Assembly (NCBI RefSeq): GCF_043641555.1
Contig: NZ_JBHZRJ010000001.1
Coordinates: 434,001 to 498,000, forward strand
Direction of reading: 5' to 3'
DNA length: 64,000 nucleotides
Origin: Saccharospirillum alexandrii_A
Lineage (GTDB): Bacteria > Pseudomonadota > Gammaproteobacteria > Pseudomonadales > Natronospirillaceae
The notes under the pieces were generated by a model, which was not told where the DNA came from, did no database searches, and worked only from the letters and a program-made list of their open reading frames with translations. The translations under genes and the position numbers were made by a program. Shown here one piece after another: positions 34,236 to 42,601 of the stretch; position 1 is the first letter of the stretch; the number at the start of each line of letters is the position of its first letter.

Positions 34236-35456
34236 TTACTTTGCAGCTTGGTGCAGCTCTTTCAGTTCGTCGCTGTACCAGATCTTTCGCTTGAACCGCG
34301 GGTTTTTCGATGACATGTCGATCTTGTAGGGGTTGAGTTCTTCGGCTTGCGGAAAACCAACAATGCGACACAATTCCTGCGCCAACCATTTTTCGATTTT
34401 CAACACCACCAGCTTTTTGCGCAGCCGGCCCTGTTCGTCGCGGTTCAGAATGGTGGGCAGGGTGTTCAGGGTAAGAATTTCGTCGATGGCCGGGTGCGCC
34501 ATGCGTTCACGGCCTTCATCGCTGGCGTAAAAGTGCGAAACCGCAAATACCAGGCGTTTCGGGTTGATCTGTTTCAGGAACTGGCAGGATTTAACCACGG
34601 TCGACCCGGTGCGCACCATGTCGTCGAATAGGATGACGCTGGCTTCTTCCAGGCCTTCGAAGGTGTGCTCGCTTTCTTTGTGCAGGGTGATTTCGACTTT
34701 GCGTTCATCGGTTCGTTCTTTATCGAGCATGATGAACTTGGCTTTGCTCAGGCCCAGAGTATCGAACATTTCTTTTACGAAATCGCGTGCGCCTTTGTCG
34801 GGTGCACACAGCACCAGGCCTTCGCCGCTGTCGCCATAATTCAAAATATCGGAATTTAATAAATAGTGGGCGTAAATTTCATAGGGAATCAGGTTGTGAA
34901 AGTCGCCTTCGAACACACTGGAAAAGATTTTCTGAACAGAGCTGGAGTGGTTGTGAACGGTGAGTACGGAATCGACCCCGGAAAGTTTCAGTAGCTGTGC
35001 GTAGAGTTTTGCGGTGAAGGGCTGGCCGTCGAATTTCTTGATGTCTTTGATGTCGCGTTCGAAATGGGTTTCACCCAAATCCTTTCTTGGCCCTCTGTCC
35101 TGAGCGCTGTAAAACAAGTCCGGTTCAACCAGTACGACTTGCTTGGCGCCGTTCTCTTTGGCAGCCCGGGCGATGATCAAATTCGCCATGGCCAATTCCT
35201 GTCGGCTCTTCAGGTGGCTGCTGGTGCTGACGATGACCACAATCTTGCCATCCAGCGTATGGCCAATGTTGTCCATATCCTGCTCATCGGAAATAAACCG
35301 TGGGCAGAATTCGGAGTTCATGAACTGTTTCATGCTGATCTTGTCAGCGATGTCTTCCAGTTGTCCGACGGCGTAGGCAATGTCGATGGCGAAGGGGTTA
35401 TCGGCGACGTTGCTGACAACAACGACATTTCTTGACTGTTCAGTCGAAAAAGTCAT
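34236..35456 (-). CDS. Ribose-phosphate pyrophosphokinase-like protein, long form
   Basis: 406 residues, against about 315 for housekeeping Prs. The two-domain phosphoribosyltransferase fold is suggested by the STSSHLKSRQELAM region and the PRPP-loop-like VILFDDMVRTGST near residue 270. VLVEPDLFYSAQDRG resembles the Prs loop that binds ATP, where Prs enzymes have YARQDR. The loop reads DDMVRTGST rather than the standard DDMIDTGGT, and the C terminus is extended (NPRFKRKIWYSDELKELHQ). It may be a divergent PRPP synthetase or a paralogue with another substrate. AGGAC precedes the ATG; it follows maiA in the same direction. Confidence 0.8.
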   Translation of the reverse strand: MTFSTEQSRNVVVVSNVADNPFAIDIAYAVGQLEDIADKISMKQFMNSEFCPRFISDEQDMDNIGHTLDGKIVVIVSTSSHLKSRQELAMANLIIARAAKENGAKQVVLVEPDLFYSAQDRGPRKDLGETHFERDIKDIKKFDGQPFTAKLYAQLLKLSGVDSVLTVHNHSSSVQKIFSSVFEGDFHNLIPYEIYAHYLLNSDILNYGDSGEGLVLCAPDKGARDFVKEMFDTLGLSKAKFIMLDKERTDERKVEITLHKESEHTFEGLEEASVILFDDMVRTGSTVVKSCQFLKQINPKRLVFAVSHFYASDEGRERMAHPAIDEILTLNTLPTILNRDEQGRLRKKLVVLKIEKWLAQELCRIVGFPQAEELNPYKIDMSSKNPRFKRKIWYSDELKELHQAAK

Positions 35457-35549
35457 GACGAGTCCTGTTTTTTGAGCGGCTGGGCAGAGGGGCGCCAGTT
35501 TAATATGGGAGGCAGGATTTCGATAGGGGCAAAGCAGGATTGGTGATCA

Positions 35550-36194
35550 TCAAACAGCGTCCGGTTGCTCGGCGGGTGCTGCTTGCTTGAACTCTGGCAG
35601 GTTTCTGCAGTGGGTAGCGACGCGCACCAGGGTTGGGTAGGGGGTTAGATCGCAGTTGAATCGTTCTGCGTTGAACAGTTGTGGTACCAGGAACACATCC
35701 GCCAGGGTGGGCGAGTCGCCATGGCTGAAGCTGCCGGTTTCCGGCTCCCGGGCCAGTCTCGCTTCCAGGGCGGTAAAGCCTTTGGTCACCCAGTGCTGAT
35801 ACCAGGCAAGCTTGGTGGCTTCATCGACTCCGATTGTGTCAGTCAAATAGCCGAGCACCGAGACATTGTTCAGCGGGTGCATTTCGCAGGCGACCAAGAG
35901 GGCCAGCGAGCGAACCCGGGCGCGCGCTTCCAGGCTTTCCGGCAACAGCGGTGGTTCCGGGTAGCGCTCTTCGAGGTATTCGCAGATGGCCATTGATTGG
36001 GTGAGCGCGCTGCCTTGCTCGGTTTCCAGCACCGGCACCAGCCCCTGGGGGTTGCGGCGCCGGTGGGCTTCCAGTCGATGTTCGCCCTTAAGCAGGTTGA
36101 CCGGGATCTGTTCGTAATCGAGCCCTTTCAGGTTCAGGGCAATGCGCACCCGGAAAGCCGCTGAAGAGCGGAAGTAACTGTGTAATGTAAGCAT
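35550..36194 (-). CDS. maiA: Maleylacetoacetate isomerase
   Basis: 214 residues, zeta-class GST family. YFRSSAAFRVRIALNLKGL carries the glutathione motif, followed by RRNPQGLVPVLE and LTQSMAICEYLEERYPEPPLLP. It turns maleylacetoacetate into fumarylacetoacetate with glutathione. It is the third gene of a leftward operon hmgA-fahA-maiA, with 44 bases to the hydrolase, so the tyrosine/homogentisate route is the expected one. Its paralogue at 29957 serves gentisate. Confidence 0.92.
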   Translation of the reverse strand: MLTLHSYFRSSAAFRVRIALNLKGLDYEQIPVNLLKGEHRLEAHRRRNPQGLVPVLETEQGSALTQSMAICEYLEERYPEPPLLPESLEARARVRSLALLVACEMHPLNNVSVLGYLTDTIGVDEATKLAWYQHWVTKGFTALEARLAREPETGSFSHGDSPTLADVFLVPQLFNAERFNCDLTPYPTLVRVATHCRNLPEFKQAAPAEQPDAV

Positions 36195-36238
36195 GGGGAG
36201 CGCCTTATCGGATGATCTGGCCAGTGTAGTCGATTATT

Positions 36239-37255
36239 TTACGCCTGGTATTGCGTAACTTTCTGGTCGATAGCGCCGAAAATACTCTGACCGTCAGCGT
36301 CGAACATTTCGATGCGAACCCGGTCGCCAAAGCGCATAAAAGGCGTTTTTGCGGCGCCGTGCAGTATGGTCTCGACCATTCTCAATTCGGCCAGGCAGCT
36401 GTAGCCAACGCCGCCGTCACCGATTGGCTTACCGGGGCCGCCGTTGGCATCCGGGTTAGAGACGGTGCCGGAGCCAATGACGGCACCTGCGCCCAGGTAC
36501 CGGGTTTTTGCGGCGTGGGCGATCAGCTCGGGAAAGCCGAAAATCATATCCGGACCGGCATCGGGTTCGCCGAATTTTTCGCCATTGAGGTGAACGGTTA
36601 ATGGCCGGTGTAAGCGGCCATCTTTCCAGGCGTCGCCGAGTTCATCTGGCGTGACGCAGATCGGGGAAAAACTGGAGGCGGGTTTGGCCTGGAAAAAGCC
36701 AAAGCCCTTGGCCAGTTCACCGGGAATCAACCCACGCAGGCTGACGTCGTTGACCAGCATGACCAGTTTGATGTGGCTGGCGGCCTGTTCGGGCGTGACG
36801 GCCATGGGCACGTCGTCGGTGATGACCGCAATTTCGCCTTCGAAATCAATGCCGTGCTCTTCACTGACCGCTTCGATGTCTTCGGTGGGTGATAAAAAGC
36901 AATCGCCACCACCCTGGTACATCAGCGGGTCGGTCCAGAAGGTTTCCGGCATCTCGGCATTGCGCGCCTGGCGTACCAGCTTGACGTGGTTCAGATAGGC
37001 GGAGCCGTCGGCCCAATGGTAGGTGCGCGGCAAGGGCGAGTGCAGGGCGCTCATATCCAGTGCGAAGGCGTCTTTGGCCGTGCCTGCGTTCAGAGCGGCG
37101 TAACGTTCTTCCAGCTTGGGTGCAACCGTTGCCCAGTTCTCGATGGCCTGTTGCAGGGTGCTGGCAATGTCGCTGGCTGGCGCGGCCTGGGTCAGGTCCC
37201 GTGAGACCAGGATCAGGGTGCCGTCGCGGCCGTTGTTCAGAGTGGCAAGTTTCAT
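36239..37255 (-). CDS. fahA: Fumarylacetoacetase
   Basis: 338 residues of the bacterial two-domain fumarylacetoacetate hydrolase. Signatures are GIDFEGEIAVITDDVPM with metal-binding acidic residues, LVNDVSLRGLIPGELAKGFGFFQAKPASSF and GSGTVSNPDANGGPGKPIGDGG. It cleaves fumarylacetoacetate to fumarate and acetoacetate. It lies between hmgA and maiA in one operon, with a CAGGA site before the ATG. Confidence 0.93.
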   Translation of the reverse strand: MKLATLNNGRDGTLILVSRDLTQAAPASDIASTLQQAIENWATVAPKLEERYAALNAGTAKDAFALDMSALHSPLPRTYHWADGSAYLNHVKLVRQARNAEMPETFWTDPLMYQGGGDCFLSPTEDIEAVSEEHGIDFEGEIAVITDDVPMAVTPEQAASHIKLVMLVNDVSLRGLIPGELAKGFGFFQAKPASSFSPICVTPDELGDAWKDGRLHRPLTVHLNGEKFGEPDAGPDMIFGFPELIAHAAKTRYLGAGAVIGSGTVSNPDANGGPGKPIGDGGVGYSCLAELRMVETILHGAAKTPFMRFGDRVRIEMFDADGQSIFGAIDQKVTQYQA

Positions 37256-37309
37256 AATGGTTCAATCCTGTAAGTCGAAAAGCGTAGTCTGCCTGAGAGT
37301 GGCTTTCTG

Positions 37310-38614
37310 TCAGCGTTGGCCGGGGTCGAATTGAGCGGTCAGTGTCGACCAGACGTGCACGTAATCCTGCTGACGGTGTTCGGTATTCAGGGCCGCTTCG
37401 GTCGCTTGAAAAACGTAGCGGCTCTCAAACATAAACGCCAGGGTGTTGCCCTGGTACTGGGGCGCTAAGTCGGCCCCGCTGGCTTTGGCAAAGGTGTCGG
37501 CATCTGGCCCGTGTGGCGACATGCAGTTGTGCAAACTGGCACCACCGGGCACGAAGCCTTCGGCTTTGGCATCGTATTCGCCGTGAATCAGCCCCATGAA
37601 TTCACTCATCAGATTGCGGTGAAAATAAGGCGGGCGAAAGGTGTTCTCGGCGACCATCCAGCGCGGCGGGAAGATCACGAAATCGATATTGGCCATGCCC
37701 GGGGTGTCGGAAGCGGAGGTCAGCACGGTAAAGATAGACGGGTCAGGGTGGTCGAAACTGACGGTGTTAATGGTGTTGAACCGCGCCAGGTCGTATTTGT
37801 AGGGCGTAACATTGCCATGCCAGGCAACGACATCGAGTGGTGAATGGCTCAGGTCTGCGACCCAGAGGTGGCCGGAGAATTTGGCAACCAGCTCAAAATT
37901 ACCGGTTTGGTCTTCATAGGTCGCCACCGGCGCTAAAAAGTCTCTCGGGTTGGCCAGGCCGTTGGCGCCAATAGGCCCGAGACCCGGTAATTCCAGCGGG
38001 CTGCCGTAGTTTTCGCAGACATAGCCACGAACGGCCTCGCACCCCTCACCCAGACGAACCTGGAATTTAATACCACGTGGTATTACCGCGATCTCACCGC
38101 TGGCGACTTCCAGTACGCCCAGCTCCGTGCGCAGTATCAGGGTACCCAGTTGCGGCACGATCAACAATTCACCATCGGCATTGTAGAAAAACCGCTGGGT
38201 CATATCGGTGTTAGCGGCATAGAGGTGAATACCGCAACCGGTTTGGGTACCGGCATCGCCATTGACCGCCACGGTGAACAAACCGTCGATAAAATCGGTG
38301 GGTTCGGTCGGAATGGGTAACGGATCCCAGCGCATTTGGTTCGGGTCAGCCGCACCGGCCAGTGGAGCGGTTTCAACCAGGTGACCTGGCAGTGGCCGAT
38401 AGGCCGATTGCAGCACCGATGGCCGAATCCGATACATCCAGGTGCGCAGGTTCTGGTGTCGCGGTGCGGTAAAGGCGGAACCGGAAAACTGTTCGGCGTA
38501 TAGACCATAGGGGCAGCGCTGGGGCGAGTTCTGACCGATGGGCAGTGCACCCGGTAAGGCTTCGGTTGAGAACTGGTTGCGAAAGCCGCTTTGGTAGTCG
38601 AGTGAAGCCGTCAT
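37310..38614 (-). CDS. hmgA: Homogentisate 1,2-dioxygenase
   Basis: 434 residues from the ATG behind AGAGGG; the frame extends ten codons further but without a site. It opens homogentisate with Fe(II). Family marks are YQSGFRNQFSTEALPGALP at the N terminus, IPRGIKFQVRLGEG, ANGLANPRDFLAPVA, and the iron-site region PPYFHRNLMSEFMGLIHGEYD with HNCMSPHGPDADTF. First gene of the homogentisate operon. A perfect inverted repeat at 38638-38692 overlaps the likely promoter. Confidence 0.96.
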   Translation of the reverse strand: MTASLDYQSGFRNQFSTEALPGALPIGQNSPQRCPYGLYAEQFSGSAFTAPRHQNLRTWMYRIRPSVLQSAYRPLPGHLVETAPLAGAADPNQMRWDPLPIPTEPTDFIDGLFTVAVNGDAGTQTGCGIHLYAANTDMTQRFFYNADGELLIVPQLGTLILRTELGVLEVASGEIAVIPRGIKFQVRLGEGCEAVRGYVCENYGSPLELPGLGPIGANGLANPRDFLAPVATYEDQTGNFELVAKFSGHLWVADLSHSPLDVVAWHGNVTPYKYDLARFNTINTVSFDHPDPSIFTVLTSASDTPGMANIDFVIFPPRWMVAENTFRPPYFHRNLMSEFMGLIHGEYDAKAEGFVPGGASLHNCMSPHGPDADTFAKASGADLAPQYQGNTLAFMFESRYVFQATEAALNTEHRQQDYVHVWSTLTAQFDPGQR

Positions 38615-38637
38615 GATCAGGCCCTCTGAGTATGATG

Positions 38638-38692
38638 GTTGCAAATGAAACTATATGGGCCAAGGGTAGCTCTGTTTGGTTTCATTTGCAAC
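38638..38692. promoter_or_regulatory. Perfect 14-bp inverted repeat upstream of hmgA
   Basis: GTTGCAAATGAAAC (38638-38651) and GTTTCATTTGCAAC (38679-38692), centres 41 bases apart, about four helix turns. Placed 24 bases before the hmgA start. The geometry suggests two regulator dimers or a looped operator for the homogentisate operon. Confidence 0.65.
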
Positions 38693-38709
38693 TAACTGCC
38701 CGGGTGCCG

Positions 38710-39678
38710 CTATGAGGACTGCCAGGAATCCAGCCCCAGCAGCTTGCGCCCAAGCTCCGACAACTCGGCTCTCGGGTAACGCGTCTGCTCCCAGCCTCGT
38801 GGATCGCCGGGGAAGGCATAACCCTGAGGGGGAAGGCGGTCGCGCCAGGACGTTATGCGCCAGTCGCGCACCTCGGTGTTGTCTTCCTCGGCGGGCACCA
38901 TAGCGATGTATTGTGCCAGGCGTACGGCATCCGACTGGTTCGGGCGAATGCCGTGGGCGAGCAGGCTATTGAAGATCAGCAGGTCGCCGGCTTTCATCGG
39001 TACGAACTCGGTTGGGTAGCCACAATCCTGACCGGGCGAAAACGGATCCCGGTCGGCTGGGGCCTGGCCTCGCCATGCTTCAAAGTGTTCGAACAGCTGG
39101 GGCACACACTGGAATCCACCGGTCTCTGGCGTGGTGTCGCTCAGCGCCAGCACACCCTGAACGTTTACTGGCAACGGGTCGAGCGTGGTGTTGGCATCCC
39201 AGTGAATGAAACCCGAAAAGGCCCGGCCAGAGCGGTTGGGCGGGTTCAGGTTGGCCCGGTCTATGGTGACCCAGAGGTCTTCGCGGTCCCATATATCGAC
39301 GAAGGCGTTGTACACCCGGGGTGTTTGGCGGTTCGCCCACAGCAGAGGGTGGTTGTAAGCCTCCACCATACCGCTGTTGTTCAGTTCTACCATGGCATGA
39401 TCACGCCGCTGGGGTGCGTACCAGCTGCCTGGGTCCTGGGGCGACATTTCCTGAAATTCCCAGAGAAAGTCGGCGGTGGCGGTTACCTGTTCAGGTGCGA
39501 TCGCCTGGCAGATGACGACGTAGCCATAACGCTGCCAGTGAGCCCAGTCAGCCTCGCTGAGCACACGCAATGGTGTCTGTTTAACGAGACTGGCAAGCGG
39601 CGGGTGTTCCTGATTGCCAACGCTGTTGTTGCCGGGTTGCTGGTCACCAAAGCCGTAGCGGTTTTTTATTGTGGTCAT
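38710..39678 (-). CDS. Phytanoyl-CoA dioxygenase (PhyH)-family protein
   Basis: 322 residues from the ATG behind AGGAGA. An Fe(II)/2-oxoglutarate dioxygenase of the PhyH group: GFIHWDANT gives the H-x-D pair, and LLIFNSLLAHGIRPNQSDAVRLAQ gives the distal histidine and the 2-oxoglutarate arginine. The family hydroxylates lipids, ectoine and other small molecules. Reads toward hmgA and ends 96 bases before it. It is divergent from an AraC gene, its likely regulator. Substrate unknown. Confidence 0.82.
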   Translation of the reverse strand: MTTIKNRYGFGDQQPGNNSVGNQEHPPLASLVKQTPLRVLSEADWAHWQRYGYVVICQAIAPEQVTATADFLWEFQEMSPQDPGSWYAPQRRDHAMVELNNSGMVEAYNHPLLWANRQTPRVYNAFVDIWDREDLWVTIDRANLNPPNRSGRAFSGFIHWDANTTLDPLPVNVQGVLALSDTTPETGGFQCVPQLFEHFEAWRGQAPADRDPFSPGQDCGYPTEFVPMKAGDLLIFNSLLAHGIRPNQSDAVRLAQYIAMVPAEEDNTEVRDWRITSWRDRLPPQGYAFPGDPRGWEQTRYPRAELSELGRKLLGLDSWQSS

Positions 39679-39758
39679 GGGGTTCTCCTGTGAGTCCATG
39701 GACACATCCTAGCGCCATGACAGGGGGCCGGGCGGTGACTTTTGAGCATAAACCAATA

Positions 39759-39792
39759 CTATTCGCTCAATTTGAATGGCATTATCGAATAG
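39759..39792. promoter_or_regulatory. Inverted repeat between the PhyH and AraC genes
   Basis: CTATTCG (39759-39765) and CGAATAG (39786-39792), 26 bases before the AraC start and 81 before the PhyH start. A plausible AraC-family site for the divergent pair. Confidence 0.4.
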
Positions 39793-39817
39793 ATAGTGCA
39801 ATTAAGGGATCAGGTGC

Positions 39818-40714
39818 ATGAAAGCCCAATTCGAACGCATTCAGCACCCGGAGGATGCCTCCTGGCGGTTCTTTCTGCGTGAGCTCGATACTTTGCCGTT
39901 TGAATGGCATTTCCACCCGGAGTACGAGCTGACGCTGACGGTGAACAGCCAGGGGGAGCGTTATATTGGTGATCATATCGAAGCCTACCAGAGCGGTGAC
40001 CTGGTGTTGCTTGGCCCCAATTTGCCACACAGCTGGGCCAGCCAGACACCCGAGCAAGCCGGCCCGCATCGGGTTTATGTGCTCTGGTTTCACCAGGCCT
40101 GGGTCGATGGCCTGGCCCGGCAATTTCCGGAATTCGCGTCACTCGCCACCTGGCTGGACCGGTCGCGGCGGGGGCTTGCCTGGTCGCATAAGCTGGCCAG
40201 TGACCTGGAACAGTTGTTTGAGCAATTACCTGGGGCCAGTGCGGCTCGTCGCCTGACGTTATTGCTCGATATTCTTATCGCCCTTCAGGAAGAAGCCCCG
40301 CGTACGCTGGCGTCTGCTCGGTTTCATGGCGAGACGCTGGCCGAACCCGCGCAGCGGGAACTGAGCCCGATACTGGATAGCCTGCATCGTGATTTTCGCG
40401 AGCCACTGCGGGTGCCCGTGCTGGCACGTGAGCACCATATGAGCGTCAGTACACTGAACCGGGTGTTTCGCCGGCAAATGAACCAGAGCCTGCACCAGTA
40501 TTTAACCCACATTCGCCTGGGACATGCCTGTGCTGATCTGATTCGGACCGAGCGACCGGTCAGTCTGGTGGCTGAGCAGAGCGGTTTCGCCAATCTGTCC
40601 AATTTCAACAGGCTGTTCAAGCAATACAAAGGCGTAACACCGCGCCAGTTCCGCCGGAAGTTTCAGCAGGCGGTGGTTCATGGCAGGCCCTCCATGCTGG
40701 CCGGTGCGAGTTGA
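39818..40714 (+). CDS. AraC-family transcriptional regulator with cupin sensor
   Basis: 298 residues. Residues 20-80 form a cupin (EWHFHPEYELTLTVNSQGER, then GDLVLLGPNLPHSW) that may bind a small ligand. The C-terminal third holds two helix-turn-helix motifs: LAREHHMSVSTLNRVFRRQM and VAEQSGFANLSNFNRLFKQY with GVTPRQFRRKF. Divergent from the PhyH-family gene, which it probably controls. Confidence 0.88.
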   Translation: MKAQFERIQHPEDASWRFFLRELDTLPFEWHFHPEYELTLTVNSQGERYIGDHIEAYQSGDLVLLGPNLPHSWASQTPEQAGPHRVYVLWFHQAWVDGLARQFPEFASLATWLDRSRRGLAWSHKLASDLEQLFEQLPGASAARRLTLLLDILIALQEEAPRTLASARFHGETLAEPAQRELSPILDSLHRDFREPLRVPVLAREHHMSVSTLNRVFRRQMNQSLHQYLTHIRLGHACADLIRTERPVSLVAEQSGFANLSNFNRLFKQYKGVTPRQFRRKFQQAVVHGRPSMLAGAS

Positions 40715-41001
40715 TTGGCCTATTCACCGTATCGTCTCTTACTCATTTCCCGTTCTGATCCATAACCCCTCAGTTGCCTCCGGGTAGGGGTTGGTTGCGT
40801 CCGCAAGAAACCCCATGCTCATCAAAATAAATTAAAAGCAGTCTCATAGGCTGTCCTCGCAACGGCCCTGCCAGCTGGCCCGACTTACTCACTGAGCAAT
40901 CCTCCCAACCGATCCTAATAAAACCAACAGGTTGGTCATCGCCCATGGTGGTGTTTTCCATTCACCACACGACAAAAGAGTCATCATGCCACTGAATATT
41001 G

Positions 41002-41115
41002 CAGTGCCCCGGCTACGCCGGTGTCGCCAACCCGCTGTTCTACCGCGACAACAGCGCCATGCTGTTTGGCAATGCCAAAGCCAGCGTTCAGACGCTGGTC
41101 AGCAAGGTCTCCTGA
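41002..41115 (+). pseudogene. pntB: 3' remnant of pntB (transhydrogenase beta subunit)
   Basis: One frame ending at TGA 41113-41115 reads GYAGVANPLFYRDNSAMLFG and then NAKASVQTLVSKVS. This matches the conserved C terminus of the membrane NAD(P) transhydrogenase beta subunit (NADP-binding domain). A stop at 40993-40995 lies just upstream in frame and no more of the gene is present. It is a stranded fragment, pointing to a past rearrangement at this edge. Confidence 0.72.
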
Positions 41116-41236
41116 GTTCACCCGATCGCTGGGTCAGCAGGTACCTCCGGACCCGGTCGAACGGCATGCCGGATACTCAGCTTGGGTTGAGTCTCAACCA
41201 GTGACTGAAAAAACCAAGGCCAATCAAATACTTACT

Positions 41237-41257
41237 TATAATGAGACATAAAGTACC
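41237..41257. promoter_or_regulatory. Operator-like site 1 upstream of the sugar ABC operon
   Basis: TATAATGAGAC, five bases, then a weak right half. The left half matches the strong inverted repeat at 55691-55717 (half site AATAATGAGAC) and the site at 51750-51776. It sits just upstream of a TTGACC (41267) / TACTAT (41291) promoter-like pair with an 18-base spacer. Confidence 0.5.
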
Positions 41258-41303
41258 AAAAAGACCTTGACCCCGCATTCAGGCTGATACTACTATCACT
41301 GCA

Positions 41304-41337
41304 TGAAATATGTTCCAAGTTAGTGCAATATATTTCA
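41304..41337. promoter_or_regulatory. Operator-like site 2 upstream of the sugar ABC operon
   Basis: TGAAATAT (41304-41311) and ATATTTCA (41330-41337) form an inverted repeat. The right part, AGTGCAATATATTTCA (41322-41337), matches 15 of 16 bases of the palindromic sequence at 55676-55691. Confidence 0.55.
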
Positions 41338-41423
41338 GCTGGATGATTGGCTGTGTACCAGGGGCAGATCATCACATTGAATCTCAACATCTCGATGCAC
41401 CCATAAAAATAAGGAGAGTGCTA

Positions 41424-42470
41424 ATGAGTAAGTTCTCGAAGTTGAAAGGGGTTATCTGCGGTCTGTCTATCGTGATGGGTACTGGCCTTGCTGCCGGTGT
41501 TCAGGCGGAAGATCAGAATCCACTGCCGTTTCGTTGCGAGCCCGGTGAAACGTTCTATATGAACGTCATGGTCTCGGGCGTTGAATACTGGTTCCCGGTG
41601 TATGAAATGATGAAGCAGGCCGCTGAGCAAATGGGCTGCGATACCGTCTATACCGGTACACCCGAATACGACGTCAACAAACAACTGGCCTCGTTTGAGC
41701 AAATTCTGGCGCGCAATCCTGCGGGCATTCTGTTGCATCCGATGAACCCGGATCCGTTCATTGAGCCGATCAACCGGGCCGCCGAAATGGGCATCCCGGT
41801 CGTGACCTTTGCGGCCGACTCCCCGAACAGCAACCGTGTGTCTTTCATCACCTCCGACAACAACGAAGAAGGCAAGTACGCGGCTGATGCAATCGCCGAA
41901 GCCATGAACGGCGAAGGCGAATACGCGGTGCTGGAAAACCCCGGTCAGGATAACCACGACAAGCGTGTTGCCGCCTTTATCGCCCGGATGGAGTCGAACT
42001 GGCCAAACATGGAACTGGTCGCCCGTGCCGCCAGTAACCAGGACCCAACCCGCGCCTACAATGCGGTAATGTCGATGGCACAAGCCAACCCGAACCTGGG
42101 TGCTGTGTTTATGCCGGAAGCGAACTCTGCTTTGGGTGCTGCCCAGGCCGCGGTAGAACTGGATCGTGATATCAAGGTGTTCAACGCTGACGTTAACGCC
42201 AAAATCCTCGACATGATCAAGGCTGGCGAAATCTTTGGTGCGGTCAACCCGAACCAGGGTATCCAGGGCTATATGGGCATGATGATGCTTTACCTCGCAT
42301 CGCGCCCTGGCATGATCGATCCGATGAACGATTATCAGCGCAGTGGCTTTAACCCGATGGGTGTCCCGTTCGTTGACAATGGCTTCTCCATAGTAACCGC
42401 CGAAAACGCCGATGACTTTTACTGGGGCGACTACCTCGAACGCCGCGGCACTCGGGGCATCAACGAGTAA
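41424..42470 (+). CDS. Sugar ABC transporter, periplasmic binding protein (ribose type)
   Basis: 348 residues from the ATG behind AAGGAGAG; a longer frame upstream runs through the promoter and is rejected. A signal peptide ends near GVQA (about residue 28). The mature part is a type I periplasmic-binding protein: FYMNVMVSGVEYWFPVYEMMK, ILLHPMNPDPFIEPINRAAE and GIPVVTFAADSP are typical of ribose/xylose/polyol binders. First gene of an operon with the ATPase and permease. Ligand unknown; the downstream enzymes suggest a sugar or sugar alcohol. Confidence 0.9.
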   Translation: MSKFSKLKGVICGLSIVMGTGLAAGVQAEDQNPLPFRCEPGETFYMNVMVSGVEYWFPVYEMMKQAAEQMGCDTVYTGTPEYDVNKQLASFEQILARNPAGILLHPMNPDPFIEPINRAAEMGIPVVTFAADSPNSNRVSFITSDNNEEGKYAADAIAEAMNGEGEYAVLENPGQDNHDKRVAAFIARMESNWPNMELVARAASNQDPTRAYNAVMSMAQANPNLGAVFMPEANSALGAAQAAVELDRDIKVFNADVNAKILDMIKAGEIFGAVNPNQGIQGYMGMMMLYLASRPGMIDPMNDYQRSGFNPMGVPFVDNGFSIVTAENADDFYWGDYLERRGTRGINE

Positions 42471-42601
42471 GTCGGGTTTCCGCTAACGACAGACGGTAAG
42501 GATTCCAGATTCACTGGCAAGGGAGTTGCCTGATTACGGAAACAACGGGTCGCATGGTGCGACGCACTCATCCAGAAACAGTGTGCTCAGAGGAAGTGGT
42601 T

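Larger units (their letters stand above)
40715..41423. other. Gene-poor stretch with pntB remnant and sugar-operon control region
   Basis: About 710 bases. The left part (40715-40985) has no gene. The middle carries the 3' end of pntB (41002-41115). The right part is the control region of the ABC operon with two operator-like sites and a likely promoter. I see no tRNA or attachment site. Confidence 0.6.

Noticed and set aside
41310..41423. Longer start of the ABC binding protein
   Set aside because: It would run through the control region and place residues before a normal signal peptide; AAGGAGAG marks the ATG at 41424.
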